A program made the translations under genes and the position numbers. This document shows, one piece after another, positions 12,212 through 24,025 of a stretch of DNA of 64,000 nucleotides; position 1 is the first letter of the stretch, and each line of letters opens with the position of its first letter. Below the pieces are notes generated by a model. That model was given only the letters and a program-made list of their open reading frames with translations, was not told the origin of the DNA and ran no database searches. The stretch lies in the NCBI GenBank assembly GCA_021613535.1, contig CP075493.1, forward strand, positions 1,798,001 to 1,862,000, given 5' to 3'. This DNA comes from Adineta vaga (taxonomy: Eukaryota > Rotifera).

Positions 12212-15200
12212 ATGAATCAGCCTGATGGTGTTCTTCATCATGTATGTATACTAGTCATCATTCTTTAAATGATAAAATTGACATATAGAGAGTAGAGAAA
12301 ACGTGCTTGTCGATGATTCTCATTTTACATTTTGATGCATGTTGAAATCAATTGGGTAGTATTAAAAAATCGAAAGGTATACGAAAAAGCAAGAAAAGAT
12401 ATGCGTCGATTCGGTTATTACTCGTATTTTTATCATTAACTATATTTAATCGATTAAAAACATTTGTATCTTTTTTCTTCCAAAGAATATTAGTCTACCG
12501 TGTACAGTCGTCCTAGAATAATAATAATAATAATAATAATAACAAAACAGAAGTATTTTTCGTATATGTGAGCATGCAAATAGTGTTATGTCATTAGAGG
12601 TAAGCGAAAGAGATAGAAATGATAGATGAGATGTTTTCATGAAATGAATAAAGATAATTTTGTTTTTGTATATTTAGGATCAACAAGCAGCGTTATTGAA
12701 TTCAATTGATTTTTTCACTGAAATCAATCGTTTTAAAGCACGTCTTGATGTATTAGAAAGAGAACGTTTTGAACTTGAAGATAAAGTTCGACGACTTCAA
12801 GTAGTTCTATATTCCATAATTTCATTTTTCTAGTTTCTTTTTCAGGCAGAAAATCGAACTTATAAAAATCATTTTTATAATGAAACTAATGATTGGAATG
12901 GTTCACGATCAATAGCAGTACTTAATGGACATCCAATTTCATTATCAGCTACTGGTAAAATATGTTTGATGACGTAATGAGCTTCTCTCTCTCTCTCTTT
13001 GTGTGTGTGTGTATATATGTAAGGCGTACAAATGAGTTCGTTTATATTTAATCAATATCTTTTAAAACAAGGTCAAACAATTCCTATGAGAGAAAATCGA
13101 GCAAAAGAAGATACATTATCATGACGTTTGACTCGTCCTACTGTTCTGATATCTTCTTCGTTCTCTTTTTCCTCTTCTTCTTTTTTCTTCTGTACGTATG
13201 CTTCTTTTGATCATGTCTTTATACAACATTGTACAATTCATCAAACGATTATCTCGCGCGCGAACGATTGCCTAACTAGAAAAAAGATTATCGTGAAATT
13301 AAATGTCGTCTTATATTAATCTTGAGCCATGTCTTTTTGTCTATCCGTATATAACTAAAACTCCACTTCTTACACGATATACTTCTCAACATTCGAATCG
13401 TCGCGGTAAGATTTGAATTTAGAAAGAAAATCGATCTTACTTAACTTTCTTTGTTTCTATTATTATTGACAAATGTTCAATTATTATTTTATTTCATAGA
13501 AAATGATATCGAACGATTAAAACGACGTATTGAAACACTGGTAAAATCAAATGATGAAAAAGTAGGTCGTAAAAGTAGAAATTCGACAAAAAAAATGATT
13601 GAATTCATTGATTTAGGAAAAGAAAATTGGAGATTTACAAGTACAATTGACGAAATGTCAAACAAGTCTACCTTTAGTTAAACCGAAAAAAATTGACACG
13701 CATGGTATGTATAAAGATTGATTTATGCATTTGATTATATATATCTATATGAAGAAAATGGTTATGCGATTCCAAAAGTCAATTATGAAGCCGATGGAGA
13801 TATATCAGATTCGAATTCATTACCATCTATTAACAGTGATAAGGATTGTCAAGTAAATCTTGATAAATATGAAACTATCTTCAAGTATTGTTTTATATTA
13901 TATTAGTTATCAAAAAAACCTTCACTTGTCCACAATGTTTATGAATCTTATCCGAATCAATCGATGAAACTTGGATTACATCGTGTAAGTAAAATGCGAT
14001 CTGTTTTATACATCGCATATTTTTTCTTTTCCGAACAATTCAGGCATCAAGTGCTGAACCAATGTTAAATCATGAAATTGTAAGTGAATAGTTTTGAATT
14101 ATACTAATGATTTATTTTCTTATTTTAGATTCCGATTCGTCAAGTGTCAAAAGGAACACTTCCGTCAACGAAACGAAGTTTTTCAAAATGTAAAATAAAG
14201 ACAAATTTCGAGAAAAAACAAATAAAAATCAAAGTTTTATTTAGATGATCATAGTGGTTATATATCTGATGGGCCAAGTCAAAAATATTCGTTATATAAG
14301 AAATCATCAACTACAAATTTAGATCGAAATAAATCATCGAGTGTCAAAGGATTAAAAAATCTTTTCGGAAGAATAATTCGAACAAATTCAGGAAATATTC
14401 GTGAAGATCAAGAACCATTAACATCGAATTCACTTCGACGAGGAGGATTTCGAGCATCAATTACCAATGAAAAAACATTAAGGTAATTTGAAACGAATCG
14501 ACATTATCAAGGAAAGACTAAATTCTTTTTTCATAAATGATTCTGTCAAGAAGAAGGTTAACATCAAGGATATTATAAACAACTTATTAAGATGAAATAC
14601 AGATGTTTGTATAATAATTCTTAGAAATAGTTGAATTTCATTTATTTAGTCCATTAGAATCGACATTTGCTCATTGGCAAATAGAACAAATTGTGAATTG
14701 GTTGTATGGTATTGGTCTTGGTCAATATACAAATGAATTTCGAAAATATTTTAAGAATGGTTTACAATTATTACATACTACACCACAAGAATTAGAGAAG
14801 GTAAAAAGAAAAGAAGAATTCATTGAAAACATATTCATCTATGTTGTTTTTTAATCATAGAAAATTGGTATGCGTAATCCCTTACATCGAAAAAAACTTC
14901 AATTATGTTTAAATGGTCTATGTACACGAGAAACAGAGCCGAATAGTCTTGATACATATTGGGTTCAAAGTAAATTTAGAATTGAGAAAGAAAATTCTTA
15001 CATTTTTTTGTAATTATTAAGAATGGCTTGATGATATTGGTTTACCACAGTATAAAGAATATTTTACTGACTCAAAAATTGATGGTCGAATGCTCAATAG
15101 TTTAACTCTGGTAGAAAAGAACAACGATTATATGTATTATAAACTATGATCGATTATTGTTTGTTCTTTTAGGAAGATATTATTTATTTAAATGTTACAA

Positions 15201-16079
15201 ATGAACTTCATCATTTAAGTATTAAACGTGCTATACAAGTTTTACGTTTAAATGATTTTAATTCAACATGTATGAAACGACGTCCAAATCTGACGGATAA
15301 AAATAATATTAATGAAATTATTCATTGGTCAAATCATCGTGTTATGGAATGGCTACGATCAATTGATTTAACGGAATATGCACCAAATTTACGTGGTTCT
15401 GGTGTTTGTGGTGCTTTAATTGTAAGAATTATTCAATGATGAACTAATATTAAAAATCATTGTTCTTGATATGTTTAGGTTCTTGAATTACGTTTCAATG
15501 TATCAACTCTAGCAGAAATTCTCTCAATTCCAATGTCTAAAACATTATTACGACGTCATTTAGCAATGCGTTTTCAAGAATTAATTGGTAATGAAATACA
15601 AAATCGTAAAAATCAATATGAAAAATCACCTAATTGTCAACCATTAACTTTACATACGAAAATAAAAGTAATAGAAATTTAATCAGTGTTTTTGTTTTTC
15701 ATAATCTACATTCGTAGTTTCCACGTGGATTATTTGCTCATCGACGAACACGTTCAGTTGATGCTGATGAACTCGTCTGTCCAATGGATGAAAATGGAAT
15801 TCCAAATGGAATCTCATCAAAATTGAAAGTATGTTCATCGAATAGCATTTTCTATTTGTTTCAATAAAAATTACATTTAAATTTAGCACACTCAAAGAAA
15901 AGAAACAGTTATGGTTAATACTTTAGTCGATGAAGTGGGTCTTGTTGTTTTTGTGTATAAATCTAAAGCATTTCGAAATCTTTCTGCATGATAAAAATTT
16001 ATTTTTTGAAAAGTTTTTATTTTAATTTTTCTTCTTTTAGTTTGCTGTTCATCATGACAGTCCAACAACGATTGTTTGA
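12212..16079 (+). CDS. PPFIBP: liprin-beta (SAM-domain scaffold)
   Basis: Exons 12212-12241, 12678-12800, 12846-12954; an unresolved short stretch (13024-~13120); then 13327-13405, 13500-13640, 13678-13704, 13755-13852, 13907-13984, 14044-14079, 14129-14189, 14245-14482, 14650-14800, 14861-14969, 15022-15110, 15173-15421, 15479-15667, 15718-15828, 15887-15934, 16041-16079. From 13327 on the joins give 580 codons in frame. Short coiled coils (FKARLDVLERERFELEDKV; IERLKRRIETLVKSNDEK) precede a linker and three tandem SAM domains. SAM2-3 are nearly diagnostic: KWLDDIGLPQYKEYF, DGRMLNSL, LHHLSIKRAIQVLR, NHRVMEWLRSIDLTEYAPNL. Liprins organise synaptic and adhesion sites; liprin-beta pairs with liprin-alpha through SAMs. 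The coiled-coil part is much shorter than in vertebrates. The C-terminus TTIV fits a class I PDZ ligand. Confidence 0.9.
12517..12541. repeat. (AAT)n microsatellite in liprin-beta intron
   Basis: About eight copies of the trinucleotide AAT within the first intron of the liprin-beta gene. Simple sequence, no coding role. Confidence 0.85.
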
Positions 16080-16333
16080 ATAGAAATAGTCAAATATGTT
16101 TGGTGTGAAAGAATTTTCGAAAAAGTTTCTTCTTACTACTTCATTGTATTTATATCATATAGAATCTTCTTTTGTTAAGTAATAAAAGCTAAATTTGTTT
16201 CTCTTTTTCTTTTCTAATCTATTCGATTCGTATGTTTAACTCATTAGCAAAGAGAACATTCTGAAACTAAATCGTATTATCATCATCATCAAATATGTAC
16301 GCGTAGTACAGCTGTCAAATCAAGTTTTATTAA

Positions 16334-17762
16334 TCAAAAGATATTCAATATGATCGGACGGAAAATAGCGATAGAAAATAGAACTACAAAAGATAGAGAA
16401 TAATCGTTAGCATTTGATTTTCCGTATAATTTAGTATCCCATTCTCGTCTTAAATTTTTCCGTGCAATTTGACATTCTCGTGCTCCCCATGAATCACCAC
16501 ACATAAGCATAATTAATTCATCTGGATCATCTTTACAATCAACTTCAAATTGTGCATTACGAATAAGATTCTCTAAAGTTAATAAACTTTTTTCTCCACA
16601 TTTTTCACTGAAATACGAAAATCAAACTCAATAGTTTCCAATTATAATTGTCTCTTTAACTTACGCAATTGGAAGATCAGGTGAATGTAAAACTAAAAGA
16701 TTCATTTTCGTTACACGATATGGTCCAGTATGTTGAAAATAGGGTAATTCAAATTCAGCAAAATATGAATTATTACGATAAGTTGGTCGACCATCCGTTC
16801 GACTTCCATTTAAAACAATATAAATTTCACCAGCAACTCTTTCAGCAAACTAAAAAAGAAATCAAAAACATATCAAATTAAATGTATTCATATTTCAAAC
16901 TACCGTTCTCGATGCAAGTCCCCAAAATGCTAAATCAGCCCATCGATTATCGCGACAATTATTCGGACAACTAACATAATCAAAACCTTCTGTATCATTC
17001 TCCTTGCCACACCACATTAAACCATCGAGCATATTTGCTGCCAATGTATCTTCTAATGTTATATAATTATAACCATGTCCACTATAAGTATGAGCAATTG
17101 CATAAGTACCACTCCAGAACATAGCCTTTCGAGAAAAGAAAAATAAATTATTATTTATCTTGAATGATCAATAAAGTTCTTACTCGATTGATGACATGTA
17201 CACCAGCAAGTGCTTTTTGAAAATATCTATCGTATGTACTCATATTCATATTACAATATGGTTTATAACGAACTTCTGATTCGAATAGATCATAAAGTTC
17301 GGTACAATTTTTAATTTCACTAAATATATACAAATATCTGTTAATAAAAATATTTATCAGTTTTGTTTTGTTTATTTACGTAGTATTTGATAGATAAAGA
17401 CCACGTTTTATGTATTGATATTCATAGCAACGACCTAACATGATTTCTTTAAGACCACATGTTGTTCCATTTGTTTTCGTAAATGTCCCATTACATGGAT
17501 AACCGGTATTTGCTTTATTAATTCTTGCTATTTTATTGTCATTTTCTGATGAATCAGGAAGTGGACGATCAACTCGATATCTTCCAGTTAAATTTGGAGG
17601 TTTAAGTTGAATATCATGTGATTGTTGATTTGTAATAGATATAGTTAACACCAGAAGCAACACCACTGAAATATATATATATGTATATATTAAAAATAAC
17701 ATCAAGGCATACGTTTTATTTTCAAGATACATACGGTGAATTTGACGTGAGAACATTTGCAT
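16334..17762 (-). CDS. ADP-ribosyl cyclase/CD38-BST1 family
   Basis: 376 aa from six exons (17762-17735, 17665-17380, 17319-17184, 17125-16904, 16849-16665, 16607-16334). Removing the AT-rich first intron gives a signal peptide (MQMFSRQIHLVLLLVLTISI). Family residues are visible: the catalytic-region Trp in FWSGTYAIAH, TLEDTL, LMWCG, FDYVSCPNNC, the second Trp in LAFWGLASRTV, NGSR, and a Glu in YFAEFELP where CD38 has its catalytic Glu226. Cysteines (YPC, TTCGLK, GRC, NCTE, CNMN, SCPNNC) match the disulfide-rich fold. A C-terminal hydrophobic tail after NAND suggests GPI anchoring, as in BST1/CD157, rather than the type II topology of CD38. Family enzymes convert NAD+ to cyclic ADP-ribose, ADP-ribose and nicotinamide (and make NAADP), feeding calcium signalling. 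Converges with liprin-beta. Confidence 0.9.
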
Positions 17763-19165
17763 TTGATGTCTTTACTCTAAATAACGAAAAAGCATATATT
17801 TGCTTATTTCCATTCGAATGAAAATCTTAACCGATCATTTAATACCAATAATCTCTTATTTGCCTAACTTTTCGAATAATAATGCAGTTTATCCCTTCAA
17901 ACTTTTGAAAGGTATTTAGTCAAATAACGGATATAAGACATAGAAGAAAATAATCTACAGCTGTTTATAGTAGACTAGTCTTTTTGTCGAGAATTTTGCA
18001 ATTAGTTCTGCAAAGAGTATTGATAGAAATGTACAATTATTATCGTGAGCATGGGTAATATAAACAGAATGCGATAGTTGTTATGGATTAAGGAGAGAAA
18101 AAGAAATCAGCAGTAAATGGTTAAGCTGGTTGGTTGCTGGAGATCTCAAGTATCGATAGGAATGCTTTCTTTCTAAGTTAGAGAGAAAAAAAGAAGAAGA
18201 GGATAACGCAATGAAAGACAAAAATGGGATTAGTTCGATTATGAAAAAAAAAGGAAATCAAATTGAGAGAAAATGTATTCATTGTACTCAGCAATCGATT
18301 GAATATTAGAATTAATATTTCGAGAACTTGATCATATCGAACTCAATAACTGGAGAAAATAGAAGAAGAAAAAAAAACGTAGTTTTCTTTTACATATATC
18401 GACAAAGGAGAGAATTCCAGAAAACAAACGATTGTATATTTATAACGCTACTTAAACTATCGAATGTCCAGAGATAGTTTTGATGAAATAACTGATAACA
18501 ATTTAGTCACCCGTCCTTTTATTTACTTCTTACTTGCTTATCAGAACACACTCACATTCTTCTCATTTGACGAGTAAGAATGATGAAAAATCAGTCGTTA
18601 ACTTGTTTTTGATTTATGATATTTGAGAAGTTGCTTGATTTTAATTCAATACTGACGTATAATCTCTCATGTAAGTCGATTGAAATTGAATACTTCGATA
18701 AATCTTTACCAATTCAGATTAGATTCGAATCTTATTCATCGACTCAACTGAATGTAAACGAAAATATGACTAATTTCTTCATCATAATTATACTTCTTAT
18801 GAAAGGTCATACGAAATTTGGATTGAAGATGATTTTTCGAATTGGAATTTTATAGAACGAAAAAAAACAAACATTTTGACGCTATATAATTTAATTGATG
18901 AAGTACAAAAGCAATTCGTTGTGAAAATTCTACAATAATCTTTAAAAGTAGATTCATTACAAAACTCGCTATTTTCAATCAATAATATATCAAACTCTAC
19001 TCCATTTTCTCCTTATGATTTATACGACTGATCGATTTCTTCCATCTTTTATAACCGTAATCTTTATAACATGTATACAAGTAATTGTATTGAATCGATA
19101 AATAATTGTAAACTACATCTATTTCTCTTTTCTTTCAATCTATACATCAGAAATAGCGATTAGTA
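17763..19165. other. divergent intergenic region, no gene recognised
   Basis: Region between the cyclase (-) and GDSL esterase (+) starts, so it probably carries both promoters. AT-rich with purine runs (gagagaaaaaaagaagaagagg near 18181-18202). Short open frames at 18616-18982 overlap on both strands and lack any conserved pattern. Confidence 0.5.
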
Positions 19166-20128
19166 ATGTCTGCTACTGTCATATCCATTGATTTTCTCTG
19201 TCTGATTTTTATATTCTCTGGTTATCAGATACAATCTGCAGAAGTTCCGTACGATACTGTCGTCTGTTTTGGTGATTCTCATTCTGATACTGGTAATGTT
19301 TATAATTTATCAGAATTCAAATGGCCTCCTGTTCCACCTTACTATCAAGGAAGATTCTCCAATGGACCGATATGGATCGAAAAATTAGGCATATCAACTT
19401 TGATTAATTATGCATATGGTGGTGCAACAACTGATAATACGTTAGTAACAGGTGTGACAATGACAAGTAATATCGTTCCTGGTGTTCGTCAACAGATATC
19501 AACATATAAAAATCTAACTGATTTAACTAAAATTAATTTTAATCGAACACTTTATGTCATTTGGGCTGGTTCTAATGATTATTTTTTCAATATAAATTTA
19601 TCTCCATATATCGTTGTTAATAGTCTTACGAATAGTATTGATGATTTAATACAAATCGGTGCGAAACATTTTCTTATTTTTAATGAACCACCCTTTGAAG
19701 TTTATCCGTATGTTATGATGTTAAATATGAGTATCTATATGAAGGCATTAACATTAGCACATAATAATAACCTTTCAAATATCATTCAATCAACATATCG
19801 AAATATTACTTGTCATTTCTACGATACACATTCTCTTATTACAAATATTCTTAATAATCCTTTGAAATATGGAATAAATTCGACGAAAAATTGTTGTTGG
19901 AATACATTATCTGGTATTGTTAATATTTCATGTACAACTACAGATACGTATTTATTTATTGATGAATATCATTTCACTACTCGTATACATCAATTTATTG
20001 CTGATAATGTTCGACAATTATTTTCCACATCAAATAAAACTACGAAACATTTTCATTCAATATCGATTCTTTTATGGTATATCTGTAGTTCGATTGTTTG
20101 TCTTTGGAAAAAGTATTGTTGTATGTAG
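19166..20128 (+). CDS. secreted GDSL/SGNH esterase-lipase
   Basis: Intronless, 320 aa. A signal peptide (IDFLCLIFIFSGYQIQSA) is followed by the SGNH blocks. Block I is VVCFGDSHSDTGN with the nucleophilic Ser in GDS. A GRFSNGPIWIEKLG segment and the block II Gly (AYGGATTDN) come next. Block III is IWAGSNDYFF (oxyanion Asn), and block V is DEYHFTTRIH with the Asp/His pair. This layout is that of the FGDS-SDTGN type GDSL esterases common in fungi, plants and bacteria. Many NxS/T sites fit a secreted glycoprotein. The last ~25 residues are hydrophobic then Cys/Lys-rich (ISILLWYICSSIVCLWKK), suggesting a membrane or lipid anchor. Substrate unknown; likely carboxylic esters or lipids. No introns and the non-animal look suggest horizontal acquisition (inference). 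Confidence 0.85.
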   Translation: MSATVISIDFLCLIFIFSGYQIQSAEVPYDTVVCFGDSHSDTGNVYNLSEFKWPPVPPYYQGRFSNGPIWIEKLGISTLINYAYGGATTDNTLVTGVTMTSNIVPGVRQQISTYKNLTDLTKINFNRTLYVIWAGSNDYFFNINLSPYIVVNSLTNSIDDLIQIGAKHFLIFNEPPFEVYPYVMMLNMSIYMKALTLAHNNNLSNIIQSTYRNITCHFYDTHSLITNILNNPLKYGINSTKNCCWNTLSGIVNISCTTTDTYLFIDEYHFTTRIHQFIADNVRQLFSTSNKTTKHFHSISILLWYICSSIVCLWKKYCCM

Positions 20129-20271
20129 ATCCGAAGTAGTGTGAAGAAAAATATATGAATACAAAGAATTTATTTATTCAATTAAACATAATGTCAATAT
20201 TTTATACATCGTTCGTTCTTGGTTATTTTATTCTAATCAGATCTCCAAACAAAAAAAAGAGAAAATTAATA

Positions 20272-22408
20272 TTAATCTGACTCTTCCTCCTCTTCTTCTT
20301 CCTCTTGTTCTGCTTCTGCTTCTGCTTCTTCTTCTTCTTCTTCAGCATCAGATTGGACACGCTTTCGTTTTGTTTGTTGTTCTCGATCTGATTCTTCTTC
20401 GTCTGAAGAACTAATTTTTCGATGTTTTGTTGAAGTTGAAGAACGTTGACCTATCGGTTTTTCCTTTGGAGTATCATCTTCTTCTTCCTCTTCACTTGTA
20501 TCCTCATTTCGATATCCTCCTAAATTCATTTCTATGAAAACTTTTCAATTAAAATGAAAATTATTACCTTGTAGTTTTTTCTTTTTAACATTTTTCTTAA
20601 TTGCACTAATCGATTCTTGTTCTAATTCTTCATCATCTTCATCTCGATCTTCCATATAACTTGCTGACATATTTCTATCTCGATGTGCTGCACGTTCACG
20701 TTGTCGTATCTGTTGATTTCGTCGACGTTCTTCTGCTCTGGCACGTTGTTCTTCTTTCTACAAAGCATATGTAGAAAAATGAAGCAAATTTATATCAATT
20801 TACCTTTATCATATCAGCACTATTTAATAGTGGTGCTTTAATATTTGAAAGAACTCGAACTTTAGGTACTGGATTTGCTTTACTAGCAAATTTAAGTTTT
20901 AAATGCGCTAATGAATCATGAGCATGCTGTCTAAAATAGAGAAGGATTATATTACAATTGTAAATCATGTTTTTTTTCTTTTTTTAAATTTCTTACCGAA
21001 AGGAAAGTTTTGTACGAAAAACAGCTTGTGCTTGCATACTTTTTTGATGTCGAACAAACAAATGATTATGATCACTTTGAATATTTGATTTTGAAACATC
21101 GAAAATTTCTTTTCCAACATGTAAAGATAAACTAAATGAAAAATTTCTTTTGACTAAAAACATCTTTCGATTTTAAATAATAAAAAAATACCTTCCATCT
21201 GACCAACGAACTAATCTTGTATTACTTTCACGAACAGTTTCACCAAGTTCATTTGTATTATAACGCCAACGAATTGTATTTTCCAACTAAAGAATTTCAC
21301 GATTGATATTTTGTGAATGAAAATAACGTTAGTTACTTGTAATTTTAATATAGCTTTACTATCTTCATCATCATCATCACGAATTTCTTCATTGAGATAT
21401 TGAGGTTCATATGGTCTATAAATTGTATTCGTATAAAATCACATATGATTAGAAAGAAAAGAAACGTTTACTTTGGTTCAATTTTCATAAAAGTTGGTAA
21501 TTTAACAAGATGAATATCACGACCAAGATCACAGGTAACATGAGGTGTATCAACTTCAATTTGTTCTTCTTCTTCTTCTTGATCTTCAAGTAATTCATCT
21601 TCATTAATCTCCTATTCAAAGATCAGTTTTTCTCATTACAAACATTTTCACTTCATCAAGTAATAACATACTTGACTGCCATTTAAATCCGAATCATTCG
21701 CTCTTTTTCTTCGTAAACCATCTTCATCTTCACTTAAATCACTTAGTTCTCCACCAAACACATCTTCTTGTGTGAGATTCTGAGCTAAAAATGATTTTCA
21801 ATATAATACGAAGTATATTTGTCAACACGATCTTTTACCGGCTTCAACGGAATCTTCATCTAATGGATTAGTTGGATCAACAGCATCTAAATATTAAACA
21901 AAAACAAAGTCATTTGATTATTGTTTGATCGAGATATTTTCTCAAAACAAAGAATTACTACTAGTCGCTGCTCGAATCTGTAATCTCACGATTAACTTAT
22001 AAATAAACCATCGTGTGGAATAGTTAAGTTTTCTTATTATCTAATTTTCTGAATTGAAGACATCTATTTGATTTCTCCGACTTGTATGCATACCTCTTGA
22101 TTCTTCTTGCTCTTCTTCTTGTTGGTCTTCCTCTTGTTGTTCCTCCTCCTCCTGCTCTTCTTCTTCTTCTTCTTCTTCTTGACCGTTAGCATCATTTTCC
22201 TCCGTTTCTTCTTCTTCTTGCTCTTGTTCTACTTCTGATTCTACTTCATTATCATCAATCTCATGTTGTTGTTCTTCTTCTTCTGCTTCATCAACTTCTT
22301 CTTCTTCTTCTTCTTCATCTAAATAAAAATCAAACTATTAAATTAATAAATATTACTTATCTTATACTTACGTTCTTCTGATTCGACATGTTCATCGTTA
22401 CTATTCAT
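20272..22408 (-). CDS. LEO1: LEO1, Paf1 complex subunit
   Basis: 482 aa, 11 exons (22408-22372, 22318-22094, 21886-21839, 21784-21672, 21611-21472, 21415-21337, 21286-21192, 21131-20997, 20930-20804, 20757-20568, 20531-20272). The first third is almost all Glu/Asp/Gln. The Leo1 core follows: [100 protein letters not shown]. The tail is acidic and Ser-rich, ending in EEEESD. LEO1 works with Paf1, Ctr9, Cdc73 and Rtf1 on elongating RNA polymerase II in the nucleus. The start follows a strong acceptor-like tttatttcag (complement of 22413-22425), four bases from the ATG. It lies 223 nt downstream of the Ral stop on the same strand. Confidence 0.95.
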
Positions 22409-22428
22409 TCTTCTGAAATAAACAGATA
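22409..22428 (-). promoter_or_regulatory. splice-acceptor-like site at LEO1 start
   Basis: On the minus strand ctgtttatttcag is followed by AAGA and then the LEO1 ATG. A minus-strand AATAAA lies at 22466-22461. This fits a trans-splice acceptor preceded by the poly(A) signal of the upstream Ral gene, or a 5'UTR intron. Confidence 0.45.
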
Positions 22429-22631
22429 TATTATATGTATGCGTTGTAAATAAATCGATATTTATTCTTTTTAACATCTGCAGATGTAGAAAATAAATAC
22501 TGACAAAGAATTTGTTCAATTGCACAAAGAAAACAAAACAAAACACATTTCACTGTGATTGTTAAGAAAAAAAAATTTTTTGTTTGAAAAAAGAAAAACG
22601 TAAAGGAATGTTCGCGTTTTCTTTCGTTCGT

Positions 22632-23483
22632 TTATAAAAGAACACAACAACATGAATCTTTGGTTGTCGTTGTTGCATTCATTGGATGTCTATTGGCTTC
22701 ATTTTCGATATCTTTAGTTGTTTTTTTCAATGGTCGAACAATTCTCATTAATTCACAAAAAACTTTATCGACATTTAATTTAGTTTTTGCTGATGTTTCA
22801 ATATATTTTATTGACCAATCGTTTGCTTTCTTTTCAGCATCATCTGGTGATACTTTACGTTTATCAGAAAGATCGATTTTATTTCCAACTAATATAGCAG
22901 GGATACTTGTTCCACCACCTTTAACACGTAAAATTTGCTCACTAAAACAAAAGAAAACAAAACAATAATTCCTTTTTTTATTCTCAAATCTTTCTCTATC
23001 AATTTTATACTAAAGTTCAGTTAAATCAGTAAATGATTCATTATCAGTGACATCGAAGACTAGAAGAAATCCTTCACCAGTTCGAATATACGTATCACGA
23101 ATAGCTGAAAGAGAAAAACATATTCATCGAAAAAGTTTAGACATCATTTTTAACAACAAACCAGCATAGTTTTCTTGACCAGCTGTATCTAAAATATCGA
23201 TTTGAACTTCTTCACCATCAAGCATTACTGTCTTTCGATATGAATCAGCCTTTGTTGGTTCATAATCAACAACAAACTAAATAATTCAAAATTTTCCTTA
23301 TGAATTTTAAAATTGTGTTTCAATTTACTTCATCATACATATATTGAAGTGTTAATGCTGATTTACCAACACCACCACTTCCTACCTGAAAAGAAAAGAA
23401 AATGAAATTACTTTCTAGATGCTTTTTTTCTTTATTACCATAATTAGTCGATAAATGGCTGATGTTTTATTTGCTGTCGCCAT
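22632..23483 (-). CDS. RAL: Ral small GTPase
   Basis: 206 aa from five exons (23483-23439, 23385-23329, 23276-23162, 23104-23011, 22941-22632). G1 is [11 protein letters not shown]; switch I is [18 protein letters not shown], the Ral effector loop; G3 is [16 protein letters not shown]. Then [18 protein letters not shown]4 NKID and G5 ETSAKT. It aligns with RalA/RalB almost without gaps. The C-terminus is DSCCCVLL: a CAAX-type box ending in Leu, which predicts geranylgeranylation, with two extra Cys as possible palmitoylation sites. The usual Lys/Arg-rich stretch before the CAAX box is weak here. Ral controls exocyst-dependent membrane traffic. LEO1 lies directly downstream on the same strand. 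Confidence 0.95.
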
Positions 23484-24025
23484 TGTTTTGTATTATTTTA
23501 AAATATAAAACAGGTTATCTATAAATTCGCGACGCGGTCAATGATAAACAATCTACTCTACTCGTATTATCATTGAAGAAGAAAAATATGCTGCACAGAC
23601 AGACAAGGAGAGAACGTTTTCATTGGACTATTCATTAGACAATATGATAAGTTTAATAGATGGAGTTAGTTTACTAGAAGATTGATTTGAGCTATATCAA
23701 CTTGTTTTATGATCATTACGTATGTCTTTATTGAGGGCTTTATCGAAAATATTTGATCTTAGCTTTAATGAATGTTCGCTTCTTTGTGTCGAGAGATTTT
23801 GTAGATAATCAAATATGTTGTTTTAGTACATTTATTTGACGTCTTTATATAAGTGTGAGTGAGTAAAACTCAGAGTGAATGCTGTAGTTGAATCCTTTTC
23901 TTTTACTTTATCCATATAAAAGAACGAACGAAGAAAAATTATACAGAACAACAAAGAGAAACGAAAAAAAGCCTGCATGATAATAAGATTGGCACAAGTC
24001 ACTATCGCTCTATGTTATACATCAA
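23484..24025. other. divergent intergenic region
   Basis: 542 bp between Ral (-) and QSOX (+) starts. It must hold both promoters. No recognisable motif beyond AT-richness and no supported gene. Confidence 0.5.

Noticed and set aside
17668-17734. Apparent long N-terminal membrane region of the ADP-ribosyl cyclase (YTYIYISVV)
   Set aside because: Translated intron; GTATGT...TTTCAG removes it in phase and leaves a normal signal peptide.
18616-18982. Overlapping frames on both strands between cyclase and esterase
   Set aside because: Short, no conserved residues, AT-rich composition explains them.
22660-22968. 102-codon plus-strand frame
   Set aside because: Antisense shadow of the Ral last exon.
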